Shown here in pieces: positions 8,354-16,622 of a stretch of 64,000 nucleotides of DNA; the stretch's first letter is position 1, and each line of letters starts with the position of its first letter. Origin of the DNA: Terriglobus roseus (GTDB lineage: Bacteria > Acidobacteriota > Terriglobia > Terriglobales > Acidobacteriaceae); the NCBI RefSeq assembly GCF_900105625.1, contig NZ_FNSD01000001.1, forward strand, positions 4,588,001-4,652,000, written 5' to 3'. The notes beneath the pieces were generated by a model. It was given only the letters and a program-made list of their open reading frames with translations. It searched no databases and was not told the DNA's origin. The position numbers and the translations under genes are program-made.

Positions 8354-9609
8354 GAAGCTGACTCCGCTGTCCCGAGGCCCGCGGCGGGCCTCAGTTTGTC
8401 TTGTACTGGCTTTGGGTGGCTTAACGAGAAGGGCTTTTCAATCGCCAGGAATAATACTGTGGCCGCCGCGAAACTGCCGGCAAATGCGAGGACCAGGAGA
8501 AATGGCGCTGCTACTGTGGGATGCGCTTTGGCCCATGGCAAATGTGCTACGACCACTGCAAACACGTTCAGAGTGAAGCCGTGAATGAGGTAGAACGAAT
8601 AGCTAATATTTCCCGTCCACCGCAGCGTCACATGATTAAAGAGATTCTGAAGGATGCCTCGAGGCTGTAGCGTCGCAAACGAAATCGCCGTGTATAAAAC
8701 GAGCACGAGTATGGCGCGAATGCCCGCGTGTGTGGGGGAGCCATGCGCCAACGTCTTCACGGTGTGAATCTCGCTGTAGATCAGCACGCCGAGAGCTATG
8801 CCGGCACACAGAAGCAAGGCCGCTTGTACTCGCACAGACAACAGCTTCAGGCCACGATGTGTGCTGAGCACCTCTTCCACAATCATTCCGGCGAGGAAAA
8901 GGGTAAAGCGGACATACGAGCTATCCTGCGCGTGGTAATGCGGAAAAAAGTTCGGTCGCAGCAGGACGAAAGCGATGTAGCCAATGATTAAAGCGGCCCA
9001 GAAAGCTACACGATGGAAGCGCCCCCAAGACGTGAGCCGAAGTAGGCGAACAAGGATCGGGATCAGCAGGTAGAACGAAAATTCGTAGCTCAAAGACCAT
9101 GCAGCGGAAATGACTGGCGGCATGTCGAGTACGCCTGGTAAGAAGAGCAGGTTCGCTACGGTATAGCGGAACTGATCGAGCAGACCATTACCTTTGTAGT
9201 GCTCGCCCATATGGAAGACAAGCGACAGCACAAGATAGAAGACGAAGACCGCGAGGAACGCGGGGTAAACGCGCTGTATCCTTCGCATCATGAATCGGCC
9301 ATAGTGGACACGCGGCCGCATGGAAGCACGGTAGATCAGCATGCCGCTGAGCAGGAAAAATAAGTCAACGCCGGTACCGCCGAGCTCAGCACATGTGACT
9401 GCCAGCCTCGACTGAAAAACGTCAGCCAGTCGCGAAAGGATCACCATCTGGAAATGGCAAATGAACACCAGGACGATCGCAAGCCCACGCAGACCTTCCA
9501 TTGCCGCGATGCGATTTTCTCCCCGCCCGGTTTCGTACCAGCCGTCCAGTGTACGGCGAGTCCGGCCTCGTCCGGCAGTGTTGATATCGGCAGTCGTCAC
9601 GCGGCTCAA
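8350..9609 (-). CDS. Acyltransferase 3 family membrane protein (OafA-like)
   Basis: This second acyltransferase-3 protein of the locus has about 419 residues. After a hydrophilic N terminus of some 30 residues comes AAMEGLRGLAIVLVFICHFQ, the conserved first helix with Arg and His, and GGTGVDLFFLLSGMLIYRAS, the second signature. About ten hydrophobic segments follow, ending near residue 400. Expected role: membrane-bound O-acylation of a repeat-unit sugar. It is only distantly similar to the other acyltransferase in the operon (5725-6960), so the two probably modify different positions. The annotated start is TTG at 9609; GTG at 9600 has better spacing to GAGAGG and may be the true start. It is coupled to the polymerase-like gene downstream. 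Confidence 0.85.
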   Translation of the reverse strand: MSRVTTADINTAGRGRTRRTLDGWYETGRGENRIAAMEGLRGLAIVLVFICHFQMVILSRLADVFQSRLAVTCAELGGTGVDLFFLLSGMLIYRASMRPRVHYGRFMMRRIQRVYPAFLAVFVFYLVLSLVFHMGEHYKGNGLLDQFRYTVANLLFLPGVLDMPPVISAAWSLSYEFSFYLLIPILVRLLRLTSWGRFHRVAFWAALIIGYIAFVLLRPNFFPHYHAQDSSYVRFTLFLAGMIVEEVLSTHRGLKLLSVRVQAALLLCAGIALGVLIYSEIHTVKTLAHGSPTHAGIRAILVLVLYTAISFATLQPRGILQNLFNHVTLRWTGNISYSFYLIHGFTLNVFAVVVAHLPWAKAHPTVAAPFLLVLAFAGSFAAATVLFLAIEKPFSLSHPKPVQDKLRPAAGLGTAESAS

Positions 9610-9712
9610 TCCTCTCTTTACGCTTCTGATTTAAGTGGCTCTTGCTCTGGATACGCCTCATCTGGTGAGCCGTATCCGGAAATTGGGTGACGTTATTGCG
9701 CTCGCCGACGAC

Positions 9713-10918
9713 CTAAGCGACGATCGTCCGATAGCAGTCGGTGAGCGCTGCACGCATAGCGTCTTTGCTGAAGCGCTCTTCAATAAGAGGCCTCCCAATC
9801 GAGCCGTAATACGCAGCCTGATCTTGTTCCAGCAACAGTCGTGTGACCAGGCTGGTTGCCTCCGCAAGGTCACCCAGCGCGTAAGTATTCGCGGCAAGTG
9901 GTCCCACTAGGATGTCGCGCGGTCCACTGACTGCGGTCGAGACCACCGGGACTTCCATCGCCAAGGCTTCGGCGATCATGTATCCGAAAGACTCATAGAC
10001 AGATGTTCCCAAAAGGACATCTGCCGCGGCCAGATAGGTGCGAATGTCATGCTGCCACGGCACAACCTGTATATCGTCTTCAAGCCCCAGTTGAGAGGCG
10101 CGCTGCAGAAAGGCGTTTTTTAATTCGCCCTCTCCCATCCAGATCGCCTTTGCGTCTGTGACGTGCACCTTGACCTTTTTGAAGACCTCAAGGAAAGCCA
10201 AGGGGTCCTTCTGGGGTGTCATTCGACCGATGCCCAGCAGCAGGGGCGTGTGGCTCAGTCCCAGGTCTGCCTTCGCCATCTCGCGATTGCGTGGGCTGAA
10301 GTATTCCGTGTCAATTGCGGGGTTAACCACTCGCACTGCCCACGGACTGCAGAGTCCGTACCGCACGATATCCGCTGCTTCACTTGGTGAAACGGCAATA
10401 AAGCCTCGAACCATCCGTCTCAAAGCGCGTTCGATATACAGATACTTCTTCCCGAGAGGAACTGCGATCGCGTGGGGACTGTAGATCACCGCGGTTGATC
10501 GGCCGGGCGAATATGCTGCGAGTCGGCCGAGCACGCCCGCCTTCGAACTGTGGCAATGCAGGACGTCGGGACGAAACTCCCGAATGATTTTCTTCAACGC
10601 GAGAACATTCCGAAATTCTTGCCCAATCGATATTTCGCGTCGCATGTCCACCGGGAAGGTAGACCAACCCTGCTCCCGGATGGTCTCAAGAAACGGCTCC
10701 AGTCGAGAATCCGCGCGGCTTTGACCAAAGGCAAAGCCGAATTCAAACGGCGAATCCTTCATACTTTGGCCGATGTTCTCCAAGTACCGTAGCGTGCCAC
10801 CGAGTGTCGCTTCGAGGACGTGCAAAACGCGCAGGCGCCGCACAGGCCTCTTTTCCGCCGAAAGAGACGGCACGTCGTACGCAGGAAGCATCTCGTGTGT
10901 CGGTTCAGCTATCTTCAT
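9713..10918 (-). CDS. Glycosyltransferase family 4
   Basis: This 401-residue GT4 enzyme is preceded by a roughly 28-residue leader before RRLRVLHVLEATLGGTLRYL, the first strand and glycine loop (GGT rather than GGA). The nucleotide-sugar half has LLLGIGRMTPQKDPLAFLEV and GTSVYESFGYMIAEALAMEV, the E-x7-E catalytic motif, followed by TAVSGPRDIL. It resembles GT4 proteins annotated in O-antigen and capsule clusters; the donor is unknown. The ATG at 10918 overlaps the TGA of the upstream GT4 gene by four bases, so the two transferases are translationally coupled and may act in sequence on the same lipid-linked intermediate. Confidence 0.88.
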   Translation of the reverse strand: MKIAEPTHEMLPAYDVPSLSAEKRPVRRLRVLHVLEATLGGTLRYLENIGQSMKDSPFEFGFAFGQSRADSRLEPFLETIREQGWSTFPVDMRREISIGQEFRNVLALKKIIREFRPDVLHCHSSKAGVLGRLAAYSPGRSTAVIYSPHAIAVPLGKKYLYIERALRRMVRGFIAVSPSEAADIVRYGLCSPWAVRVVNPAIDTEYFSPRNREMAKADLGLSHTPLLLGIGRMTPQKDPLAFLEVFKKVKVHVTDAKAIWMGEGELKNAFLQRASQLGLEDDIQVVPWQHDIRTYLAAADVLLGTSVYESFGYMIAEALAMEVPVVSTAVSGPRDILVGPLAANTYALGDLAEATSLVTRLLLEQDQAAYYGSIGRPLIEERFSKDAMRAALTDCYRTIVA

Positions 10919-12153
10919 GCGTATATCTCGCGATCCGCAGACCGAAGCATGGTGGCGTAAATGTTTTCCAGCCCATCCAGATGCTTCTCAAGCGTGCACG
11001 GGGCCGACCAGTAGGCTTCATACGCATTCTTGCCCAGGTATGCTGCGAATTGACGATCTTTGAGAGCCCGGATCTTCTCGCGCAAATTATCCAGATCCCC
11101 GCCACGGAAGATCAATCCTGTACGTCCATCAGAAACCATCTCACGTGCCGCAGAAGTGTCCGGAACGATGCACGGAACACCCATGGACAGGGCTTCAAGC
11201 ACAACGAGCGGCTGCGCCTCATACCAGAGAGAAGGGAACACCATCGCGCGTGACTGCTTCAGGCTTCGCAGTGAATCAGGCCCAGACAGCCATCCCGATA
11301 TGGTTGCGCTCGGTAAGATCTTCGTTACTTCCTCTCGGCATGGGCCGTCACCCAGAAATTTCGCTGAAACGTCTTCCATCTTCGCTGCGGTGGCGAATAA
11401 CGCCGGGCCCTTTTCAGAGACCATGCGCCCAAGAAACGTGAAGTCACTGTGGTTTGCGACGTCAGCGGCAGCTTCTCGTTGTGTCTCCACGAAGTTCGAC
11501 AGCCGGTGGACGCGCGTGAGCGGCGAGAGGTGCGGCTTCATGACCGACAGAACCAGGTCGGAGATTCCGATGACATCCGTCAAACCACTAGGCATGAGAC
11601 CTCGCTGCTGCTGCACAACCTGCCTTCCTATCCTCCAAAGCTTGTCCGCATAGTTGCGGCTGTCGCACTGAGCCGTGATGCATTGCAAACTGAGTGGATC
11701 GCGTAAGCAAATCGTGTTCGAGCCGTGGTCGAACTTCGTACCCGTCGGGCAAGCAAGAAGATAATCGTGCAGCGTGCAGACCACTTGAAACCCACGATCC
11801 AGGGCCATCCGCACAACGCTCGACGAAAGAGCCTTCGCCCAAAGATGAACATGCACGACCGTATCGGAAGGCGACAAGCGATCGAACAGATTAGCCGCGA
11901 TGCGGGCGCTCTTGCTATTCCATATCCCCTGGGTAGCAGCGCGAAGTCGATTTGGATCGTTCAAAATTTCCTGTTGATCGGTCGACACGATCTCGATTCC
12001 CGGAATGCGTAATTCCGGTGCGATCGGGCCAACCGCAGTAAGCAGGGTGACTGAATTTCCTCGCGCCGCCATACCGATCGCACTTTGCAGGGCGATTTTA
12101 TCGGCCCCGCCAGTGATCCTGGCATTGTCGTTGATGATGACGACATTTTTCAT
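10915..12153 (-). CDS. Glycosyltransferase family 4 with Cys-rich N-terminal insertion
   Basis: This 412-residue GT4 enzyme begins VVIINDNARITGGADKIAL (strand 1 and GG loop). Around residues 128-180 lies HDYLLACPTG followed by CLRDPLSLQCITAQCDSRNY, a cysteine-containing segment seen in a subset of capsular GT4 enzymes. The C-terminal half has FTFLGRMVSEKGPALFATAA and SLWYEAQPLVVLEALSMGVP, the catalytic E-x7-E motif. It acts in the cytoplasm on the growing repeat unit. It is coupled to the next GT4 gene by an ATGA overlap and lies 90 bp downstream of the export-protein gene. Whether the cysteines bind metal or form structure cannot be told from the sequence. Confidence 0.87.
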   Translation of the reverse strand: MKNVVIINDNARITGGADKIALQSAIGMAARGNSVTLLTAVGPIAPELRIPGIEIVSTDQQEILNDPNRLRAATQGIWNSKSARIAANLFDRLSPSDTVVHVHLWAKALSSSVVRMALDRGFQVVCTLHDYLLACPTGTKFDHGSNTICLRDPLSLQCITAQCDSRNYADKLWRIGRQVVQQQRGLMPSGLTDVIGISDLVLSVMKPHLSPLTRVHRLSNFVETQREAAADVANHSDFTFLGRMVSEKGPALFATAAKMEDVSAKFLGDGPCREEVTKILPSATISGWLSGPDSLRSLKQSRAMVFPSLWYEAQPLVVLEALSMGVPCIVPDTSAAREMVSDGRTGLIFRGGDLDNLREKIRALKDRQFAAYLGKNAYEAYWSAPCTLEKHLDGLENIYATMLRSADREIYA

Positions 12154-12243
12154 GACCGGACAACTCCCAGATGCTCTTCGGGAGGCACCCGCAAATACAG
12201 CATTAATATTTCATCCTCTGCGTAGAGAAGAGTCATTCAGTGG

Positions 12244-12882
12244 CTACTTCAACGGGTAGTAAACGCCGGGATTGATCAGCTTTACATAGCGCGACACGGC
12301 CGTCAGATTGTTCTCCGGAACGATGAGCGTGTCACCATCCTGAACGAAGGTCTCGGTCGTCGTATGCTTACTGCCGGAGCGCTTAAGATTTAGAACAGTC
12401 GTTTCTCCGACGCCTTCGCCAATCGGTCGAATCAGCAGGACATGCTTCATGTTAGCGGTATCCTTGAAGCCCTCCGCGACTTGGATTGCCTGTAACGCTG
12501 TGAGGGGACCATTCAGCGTGTACTGGCCGGGCTTACCCACATTTCCGCCGACGAAAATGTGGGGTTTTTCAAATCTGACGATTTCCACGCTGACTTCCGG
12601 CTTGTTAAGACGCGCAGCCGCCTTCATCGTGATGGCTTCTGTGGCTTCGTCGAGCGACAGTCCGGCGAGCCGGACCTCGCCGATCTCCGGCAGCGCGACA
12701 TAACCGTCCGGTTGAACGGATACGGTCGCGTTCAAGTCGGGAGTCAGATGATAGGTGACCTTAATCTCATCATTGGAACGGAGTTGATACCGTCCCGTCC
12801 CGTGATGCAGAAACTGTCCTGACGTCGTGAGGGGGGCGCAGAGCACCAGCCCCAGTAGCGCTGCGATCGAACCATGCTTCAT
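12244..12882 (-). CDS. Polysaccharide export protein (Wza-like, Poly_export/SLBB)
   Basis: This 212-residue secreted protein has a signal peptide (about residues 1-22) that lacks a clear lipobox cysteine (CAPLTTSGQ). The Poly_export domain follows: YQLRSNDEIKVTYHLTPDLN, then VQPDGYVALPEIGEVRLAGL. An SLBB domain comes next, with FVGGNVGKPGQYTLNGPLTA and QDGDTLIVPENN near the end. It is shorter than E. coli Wza (about 380 residues) and has no obvious C-terminal transmembrane helix, so it may need another component to cross the outer membrane. It is placed 21 bp after the Wzz-like gene, the usual partner pair. The start is ATG at 12882. Confidence 0.88.
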   Translation of the reverse strand: MKHGSIAALLGLVLCAPLTTSGQFLHHGTGRYQLRSNDEIKVTYHLTPDLNATVSVQPDGYVALPEIGEVRLAGLSLDEATEAITMKAAARLNKPEVSVEIVRFEKPHIFVGGNVGKPGQYTLNGPLTALQAIQVAEGFKDTANMKHVLLIRPIGEGVGETTVLNLKRSGSKHTTTETFVQDGDTLIVPENNLTAVSRYVKLINPGVYYPLK

Positions 12883-12903
12883 AACTTTGCTCCTGTCGCT
12901 TTG

Positions 12904-14304
12904 CTAAGCGGTGATTGCGAATTCGCGCAAATGTGTTTTCTTCAGACGAGCGTTCGCTGATGAATCCTTGAACCAAGCCAGTGCAAAGCCCACCAGGGCG
13001 CCAGCTCCGAGGCCTACGAGCAGATTCACGCGTAGTGAAGGCGAAACAGGAATCGGCGACGACATCGGTTCTTCAATCACAGCGACATTTGCAATGTTCT
13101 GCCTATCCATCTGGGTCGAGACTCGAGCCTGCTCCATGCGCTTGAGGAAAGCTGCATAGTTATCCTGAGCATCTTCCTGAACGCGCTCAAGGTTCGCCAG
13201 CGTCACTGAGTCCTTGTCTAGCGCTGCCAACCGCTTCTGGATGTCGCCCTCAACATTCTTCAACGAGTGAAGCCGCGCCAGGTAGCCGGAACTGTCGACA
13301 TCGTTTGAAGCCGCCTCCTTGGTGACGTACTGGAAGAGGGGATTGATGTCCGTCGTCTGTTCTGTGGCGGCCATGTGCTGGCTCTCAGCCAGTTCAGCCT
13401 TCGTGTTGGCAATCTTTTCGCTGTTGATCTGCACGAGGCGATCGGTCGGCTTGTATTGCTGCAGGAGAGATATCTGAGTATTCTCAAGCGCGTTCAAATT
13501 CGCCTGAAGATGTTCGATCAGGGGCTGATTGACAGCTGTTCGCACCTGGGTCGGCAGTCGCGAGGTCACATTCTTGCTCTGTCCTTCGAGCGCGCGCCGG
13601 CGGCTACCAAGTTCCTGCAGTTTTACGTCCGCGTCATGGATCTGATCCTGTGTTGCGGCGAGTTCCTTAATCAGCTCTGTGCGCTGTTGCTCCGCGGAGG
13701 AGATGCCGGAACGCGCACGGAACTCGGAAACGGCTTGTTGCGCCTGAGCCATATTCTTTTTCGCGCCGTCAACTTGGCCTTCGAAGAATTCGTATGAGTT
13801 CGGCGCCGCGTGGGCGGAGATGCTGGCCGTGACGTATCTTGACGTCAAGAATCGGAGCGTCTTCACCGCATCCTGTGGCGTGTGAGCATAAAAGGCCATC
13901 TGGATGACATTCGTCTTGCGAATCGCGGCGATGTCCAAATTCTTGTACATCTTCAAAACAGATTGCTCAGCCGCCTTCGGGGAAGGCTTCGTGCCCGCCG
14001 CCGTCATTCCCGCGTCTTCGGCCACCTGGGTAAGAATCTCGCGACTGCGGAGAACTTCGATTTCCGAATTGACGTCTTCTTCCGTCACCTGGCTTGGAGC
14101 CATGGCCTGTGAAGGCGTGTCGGTACCCATCACAATCGCCATGCGGCTGTTGCGTACAAGGAGTTTGGCCTCTGCCCTGTAGGTCTTCGGTTGGACCGCT
14201 GTCACGATTACAGCAAGGACTGCCGCGACTCCAATGCAAAGCAGCAAGAGAACCCATTGACGCTTGACCACGCCGGATATCGAACTGGTACTCATGTCAT
14301 TCAT
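12904..14304 (-). CDS. Chain-length determinant / polysaccharide co-polymerase (Wzz/GumC-like), no kinase domain
   Basis: This protein of about 466 residues has one transmembrane helix near each end. The first is VLLLLCIGVAAVLAVIVTAV after a short cytoplasmic N terminus; the second is LLVGLGAGALVGFALAWF close to the C terminus. Between them lies a long periplasmic region with heptad-like coiled coil (roughly residues 175-370). PMSSPIPVSPSLRVNLLVG just before the last helix matches the Pro-rich motif of Wzz/GumC proteins. There is no C-terminal BY-kinase domain and no separate kinase or phosphatase gene in the locus, so control of polymerisation must differ from Wzc-type systems. Two starts are adjacent (TTG 14307, ATG 14304); ATG is preferred. 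It is the first gene of the leftward exopolysaccharide operon. Confidence 0.87.
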   Translation of the reverse strand: MNDMSTSSISGVVKRQWVLLLLCIGVAAVLAVIVTAVQPKTYRAEAKLLVRNSRMAIVMGTDTPSQAMAPSQVTEEDVNSEIEVLRSREILTQVAEDAGMTAAGTKPSPKAAEQSVLKMYKNLDIAAIRKTNVIQMAFYAHTPQDAVKTLRFLTSRYVTASISAHAAPNSYEFFEGQVDGAKKNMAQAQQAVSEFRARSGISSAEQQRTELIKELAATQDQIHDADVKLQELGSRRRALEGQSKNVTSRLPTQVRTAVNQPLIEHLQANLNALENTQISLLQQYKPTDRLVQINSEKIANTKAELAESQHMAATEQTTDINPLFQYVTKEAASNDVDSSGYLARLHSLKNVEGDIQKRLAALDKDSVTLANLERVQEDAQDNYAAFLKRMEQARVSTQMDRQNIANVAVIEEPMSSPIPVSPSLRVNLLVGLGAGALVGFALAWFKDSSANARLKKTHLREFAITA

Positions 14305-14706
14305 CAATACTCACACCGCTCAAACTTTGAAATAGCCACCCTCCCATTGACGTGGGCCGTGGTGGTTTAGCGCTCTGCGTAACCGAATGCGTAGCGTCGC
14401 ATATCCTGTTGCATTCCTACTTCCATTGCAGAGTTTTGCAGAAGAAAAAGGCAAAATATCACCCGGATAATCCAAGCAAACTCATGAGTGACGTCAAGAA
14501 TTGGATGGAGTGTGGGTAAAATCTTGCCACTTGTTGGCATCGCGGAAGGGAACTGATTGGCCCCGGCCGGGTCGACGTCGCATGCGCGCTTCCAAAAGTC
14601 ACGGCAATCGCGTTTGGTCGGCAACTTGCAACACTCCATTTCAATTCTGTAGCGGAGTCGGCCTGATATCTGGACGACTGCGTACTTTACCTGATGGAGA
14701 ACACTT
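14305..14706. promoter_or_regulatory. Divergent intergenic region between the EPS operon and the initiating transferase
   Basis: About 400 bases without a credible gene separate the leftward operon from the rightward initiating transferase, so promoters for both should lie here. Visible elements are two abutting 8-bp palindromes, CTCATGAG (14481-14488) and TGACGTCA (14489-14496), and a direct repeat TTGCAGA at 14426-14432 and 14436-14442 with a 10-bp period. GGAG at 14694-14697 serves the gene starting at 14707. No confident -35/-10 pair was found. The palindromes and repeat are candidate operators only. Confidence 0.5.
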
Positions 14707-16206
14707 TTGCCAACCGCTGATCCGGTACGTTCTGTGGCTCCCCTGTCCACGGCGAAAGCGATTCATTCGGGACATCGAATCGCCGGAAACTTCAACGATC
14801 GCCTCGCTGTCCGTTTTCTAGGCACGTCCGCAGTCGCATGTATGGATCTTTTGTTACTGAGTGCGTCTTTCGTGGTCACTACGGTTCTCTGCTACCGTTT
14901 GCCAACACAGTCCAACCTGGCAACGTTTCTCTCTTTGCGCATTTCTATGCGCAACCTCCTGCTTGGTCTAGCCTGTGTCTTGTTGTGGCACGGCGCACTG
15001 TGGGCCTCGGGTATTCACCGATCGCAAACATTCAAGCATCAGATGCGCCGCATTCCGCTGGCAATATGCCTCACCACTTTGGTGGCGATGTTTGCGTTCT
15101 TTCAGCGGTCGAGTGAGAACGTGTTCTTTGCGGGTGCAGTTATGTGGCTCCTCAGCCTGTTCTGCTTCTGCGGTTCTCGCCTGCTCATCTTCCTGTTCGT
15201 ACGGTTTGTGCGCGCGCAAGTGGGCGCACACAGGAGTGCGATTGTAGTTGGTAGTGGCAGCGTGGCCCAAGATTTGTGCCGGCAGATCACTGCGGATTCT
15301 CATTCGCGCTACAAAGTCATCGGTTTTGTTGATAGCGCACCGCAGGAGTTCGCAGAGTCAAACATCGGTCAGCACCTTGGAACCTTTGATCAGCTCGAAG
15401 AAATATTGCTAGGGCAGCCAGTGGATGATGTGTTTATCGCGCTTCCCCAGCGTTCGAGCTACGTAGTGACCCAGCGAGCGCTGGCTCTCTGTGAGATCGC
15501 CGGCATCCAGTCTCACCTTCCAGCGAACAACTTTCAGACATCCATCACAAAGCGAGTCTCTGCAGAAGGCAGCCAGATGGTGCTCCATATGGTGCACCAC
15601 GACAGTCGACGTTTCCTCAAGAGGTCTTTCGATCTTGCAGGTGCTTCATTCGGCTTGCTGCTCCTGTCCCCGCTCTTACTCGTGATTGCGATCCTGGTGA
15701 AACTCACCAGCGATGGCCCAATCATCTTCAAACAGAAGCGATATGGCTGGAATCGGCGCATATTCCACATGTACAAGTTTCGCAGCATGGTCGTAGACGC
15801 GGAAAAGCAGCAGGCCAAGCTCGAGCACCTCAACGAACTCGGAGGGCCGGTCTTCAAAATTACGAATGATCCGCGCGTGACGAAGATCGGCGCATTCATC
15901 CGCAAAACCTCGCTCGACGAACTGCCACAATTGTTCAACGTTTTGCGTGGCGAAATGTCTCTCGTTGGACCACGGCCGCTGCCCATGCGCGATGTCGGTC
16001 GCGTGAACGAACTGAGCACGATGCGTCGTTTTTCTGTCAAGCCAGGTATGACAGGGCTCTGGCAGGTGAGTGGACGGAGCAGCCTTGACTTCAGCGGCTG
16101 GATGACGCTCGACCTGAGTTACATCGATGAGTGGTCACTGGGGCTTGATCTTCGTATTCTCGCGCAGACCTTTCCGGCAGTTATGAAAGGCCGTGGTGCC
16201 TCATAA
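14707..16206 (+). CDS. Polyprenyl glycosylphosphotransferase (WcaJ-type), EPS initiating enzyme
   Basis: This 499-residue initiating enzyme transfers a hexose-1-phosphate to undecaprenyl phosphate at the inner membrane. The N-terminal half has four hydrophobic helices (about residues 38-160) and a CoA-binding-like Rossmann region starting SAIVVGSGSVAQDLCRQI. The C-terminal catalytic domain begins KRSFDLAGASFGLLLL and contains MYKFRSMVVDAE, KTSLDELPQLFNVLRGEMSL with the catalytic Asp-Glu, VGPRPL, and KPGMTGLWQVSGRS. This five-helix-plus-catalytic architecture is the WcaJ/EpsE type; glucose-1-P or galactose-1-P is the usual substrate. The start is TTG at 14707 after GGAG; no in-frame ATG precedes the first helix. 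It is divergent from the operon that elongates and exports its product and ends at a strong terminator. Confidence 0.9.
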   Translation: MPTADPVRSVAPLSTAKAIHSGHRIAGNFNDRLAVRFLGTSAVACMDLLLLSASFVVTTVLCYRLPTQSNLATFLSLRISMRNLLLGLACVLLWHGALWASGIHRSQTFKHQMRRIPLAICLTTLVAMFAFFQRSSENVFFAGAVMWLLSLFCFCGSRLLIFLFVRFVRAQVGAHRSAIVVGSGSVAQDLCRQITADSHSRYKVIGFVDSAPQEFAESNIGQHLGTFDQLEEILLGQPVDDVFIALPQRSSYVVTQRALALCEIAGIQSHLPANNFQTSITKRVSAEGSQMVLHMVHHDSRRFLKRSFDLAGASFGLLLLSPLLLVIAILVKLTSDGPIIFKQKRYGWNRRIFHMYKFRSMVVDAEKQQAKLEHLNELGGPVFKITNDPRVTKIGAFIRKTSLDELPQLFNVLRGEMSLVGPRPLPMRDVGRVNELSTMRRFSVKPGMTGLWQVSGRSSLDFSGWMTLDLSYIDEWSLGLDLRILAQTFPAVMKGRGAS

Positions 16207-16227
16207 GCGTCGTCACAGCTGCGAAAT

Positions 16228-16251
16228 AGGCGACCGTGAGGTCGCCTTTTT
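16228..16251 (+). terminator. Intrinsic terminator after the initiating transferase gene
   Basis: An 8-bp perfect stem (AGGCGACC/GGTCGCCT) with a GTGA loop is followed by an uninterrupted T tract, 21 bases after the stop codon. Confidence 0.85.
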
Positions 16252-16622
16252 CGTGCCCAGATGAAGTTCCTCGCGGATCTTGAGGCCGTAGAGCAGTTCC
16301 TCCACTCGGGTCGCGATGGCCGAGGTCATAGACAGGTCCGTTTTAATCTGCGAGACCCACAGCACGGACAACCGATCCTCTTCGAATCAACCCAGTCCGC
16401 GGATCAGAAGTAAAAAATTCCTGCAGCGGTTCGTTTTTACGCGCCAAAACACGCGAAATCGGAAGATTTTGTGAGTTTTATGGCGTGTCCCATCATGCAA
16501 GAATCGGATCACGACTAAGGCTATAAGGCTTCAGATTCGGAGGTGCTTGGCAGAGCACCGCGGAAGAACTGCGCCTATCCGGTTGTATTACCAAAAGCCA
16601 AGCAGTCGCCGCGAGGAAGTTA
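16252..16622. other. Intergenic region upstream of glycosidase paralogue 2
   Basis: About 370 bases between the terminator and the next gene. No convincing gene, repeat or promoter hexamer pair was seen. The part from 16430 to 16500 is noticeably more AT-rich than its surroundings and probably carries the promoter of the gene at 16623. GAGGA at 16612-16616 is that gene's ribosome binding site. A short minus-strand frame (16213-16371) is open but unsupported. Confidence 0.4.

Noticed and set aside
16213-16371. Short minus-strand frame starting TTG 16371
   Set aside because: About 52 codons with an amphipathic-looking stretch, but it has no clear ribosome binding site and its end runs through the terminator of the convergent gene. 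A comparison with related genomes would be decisive.
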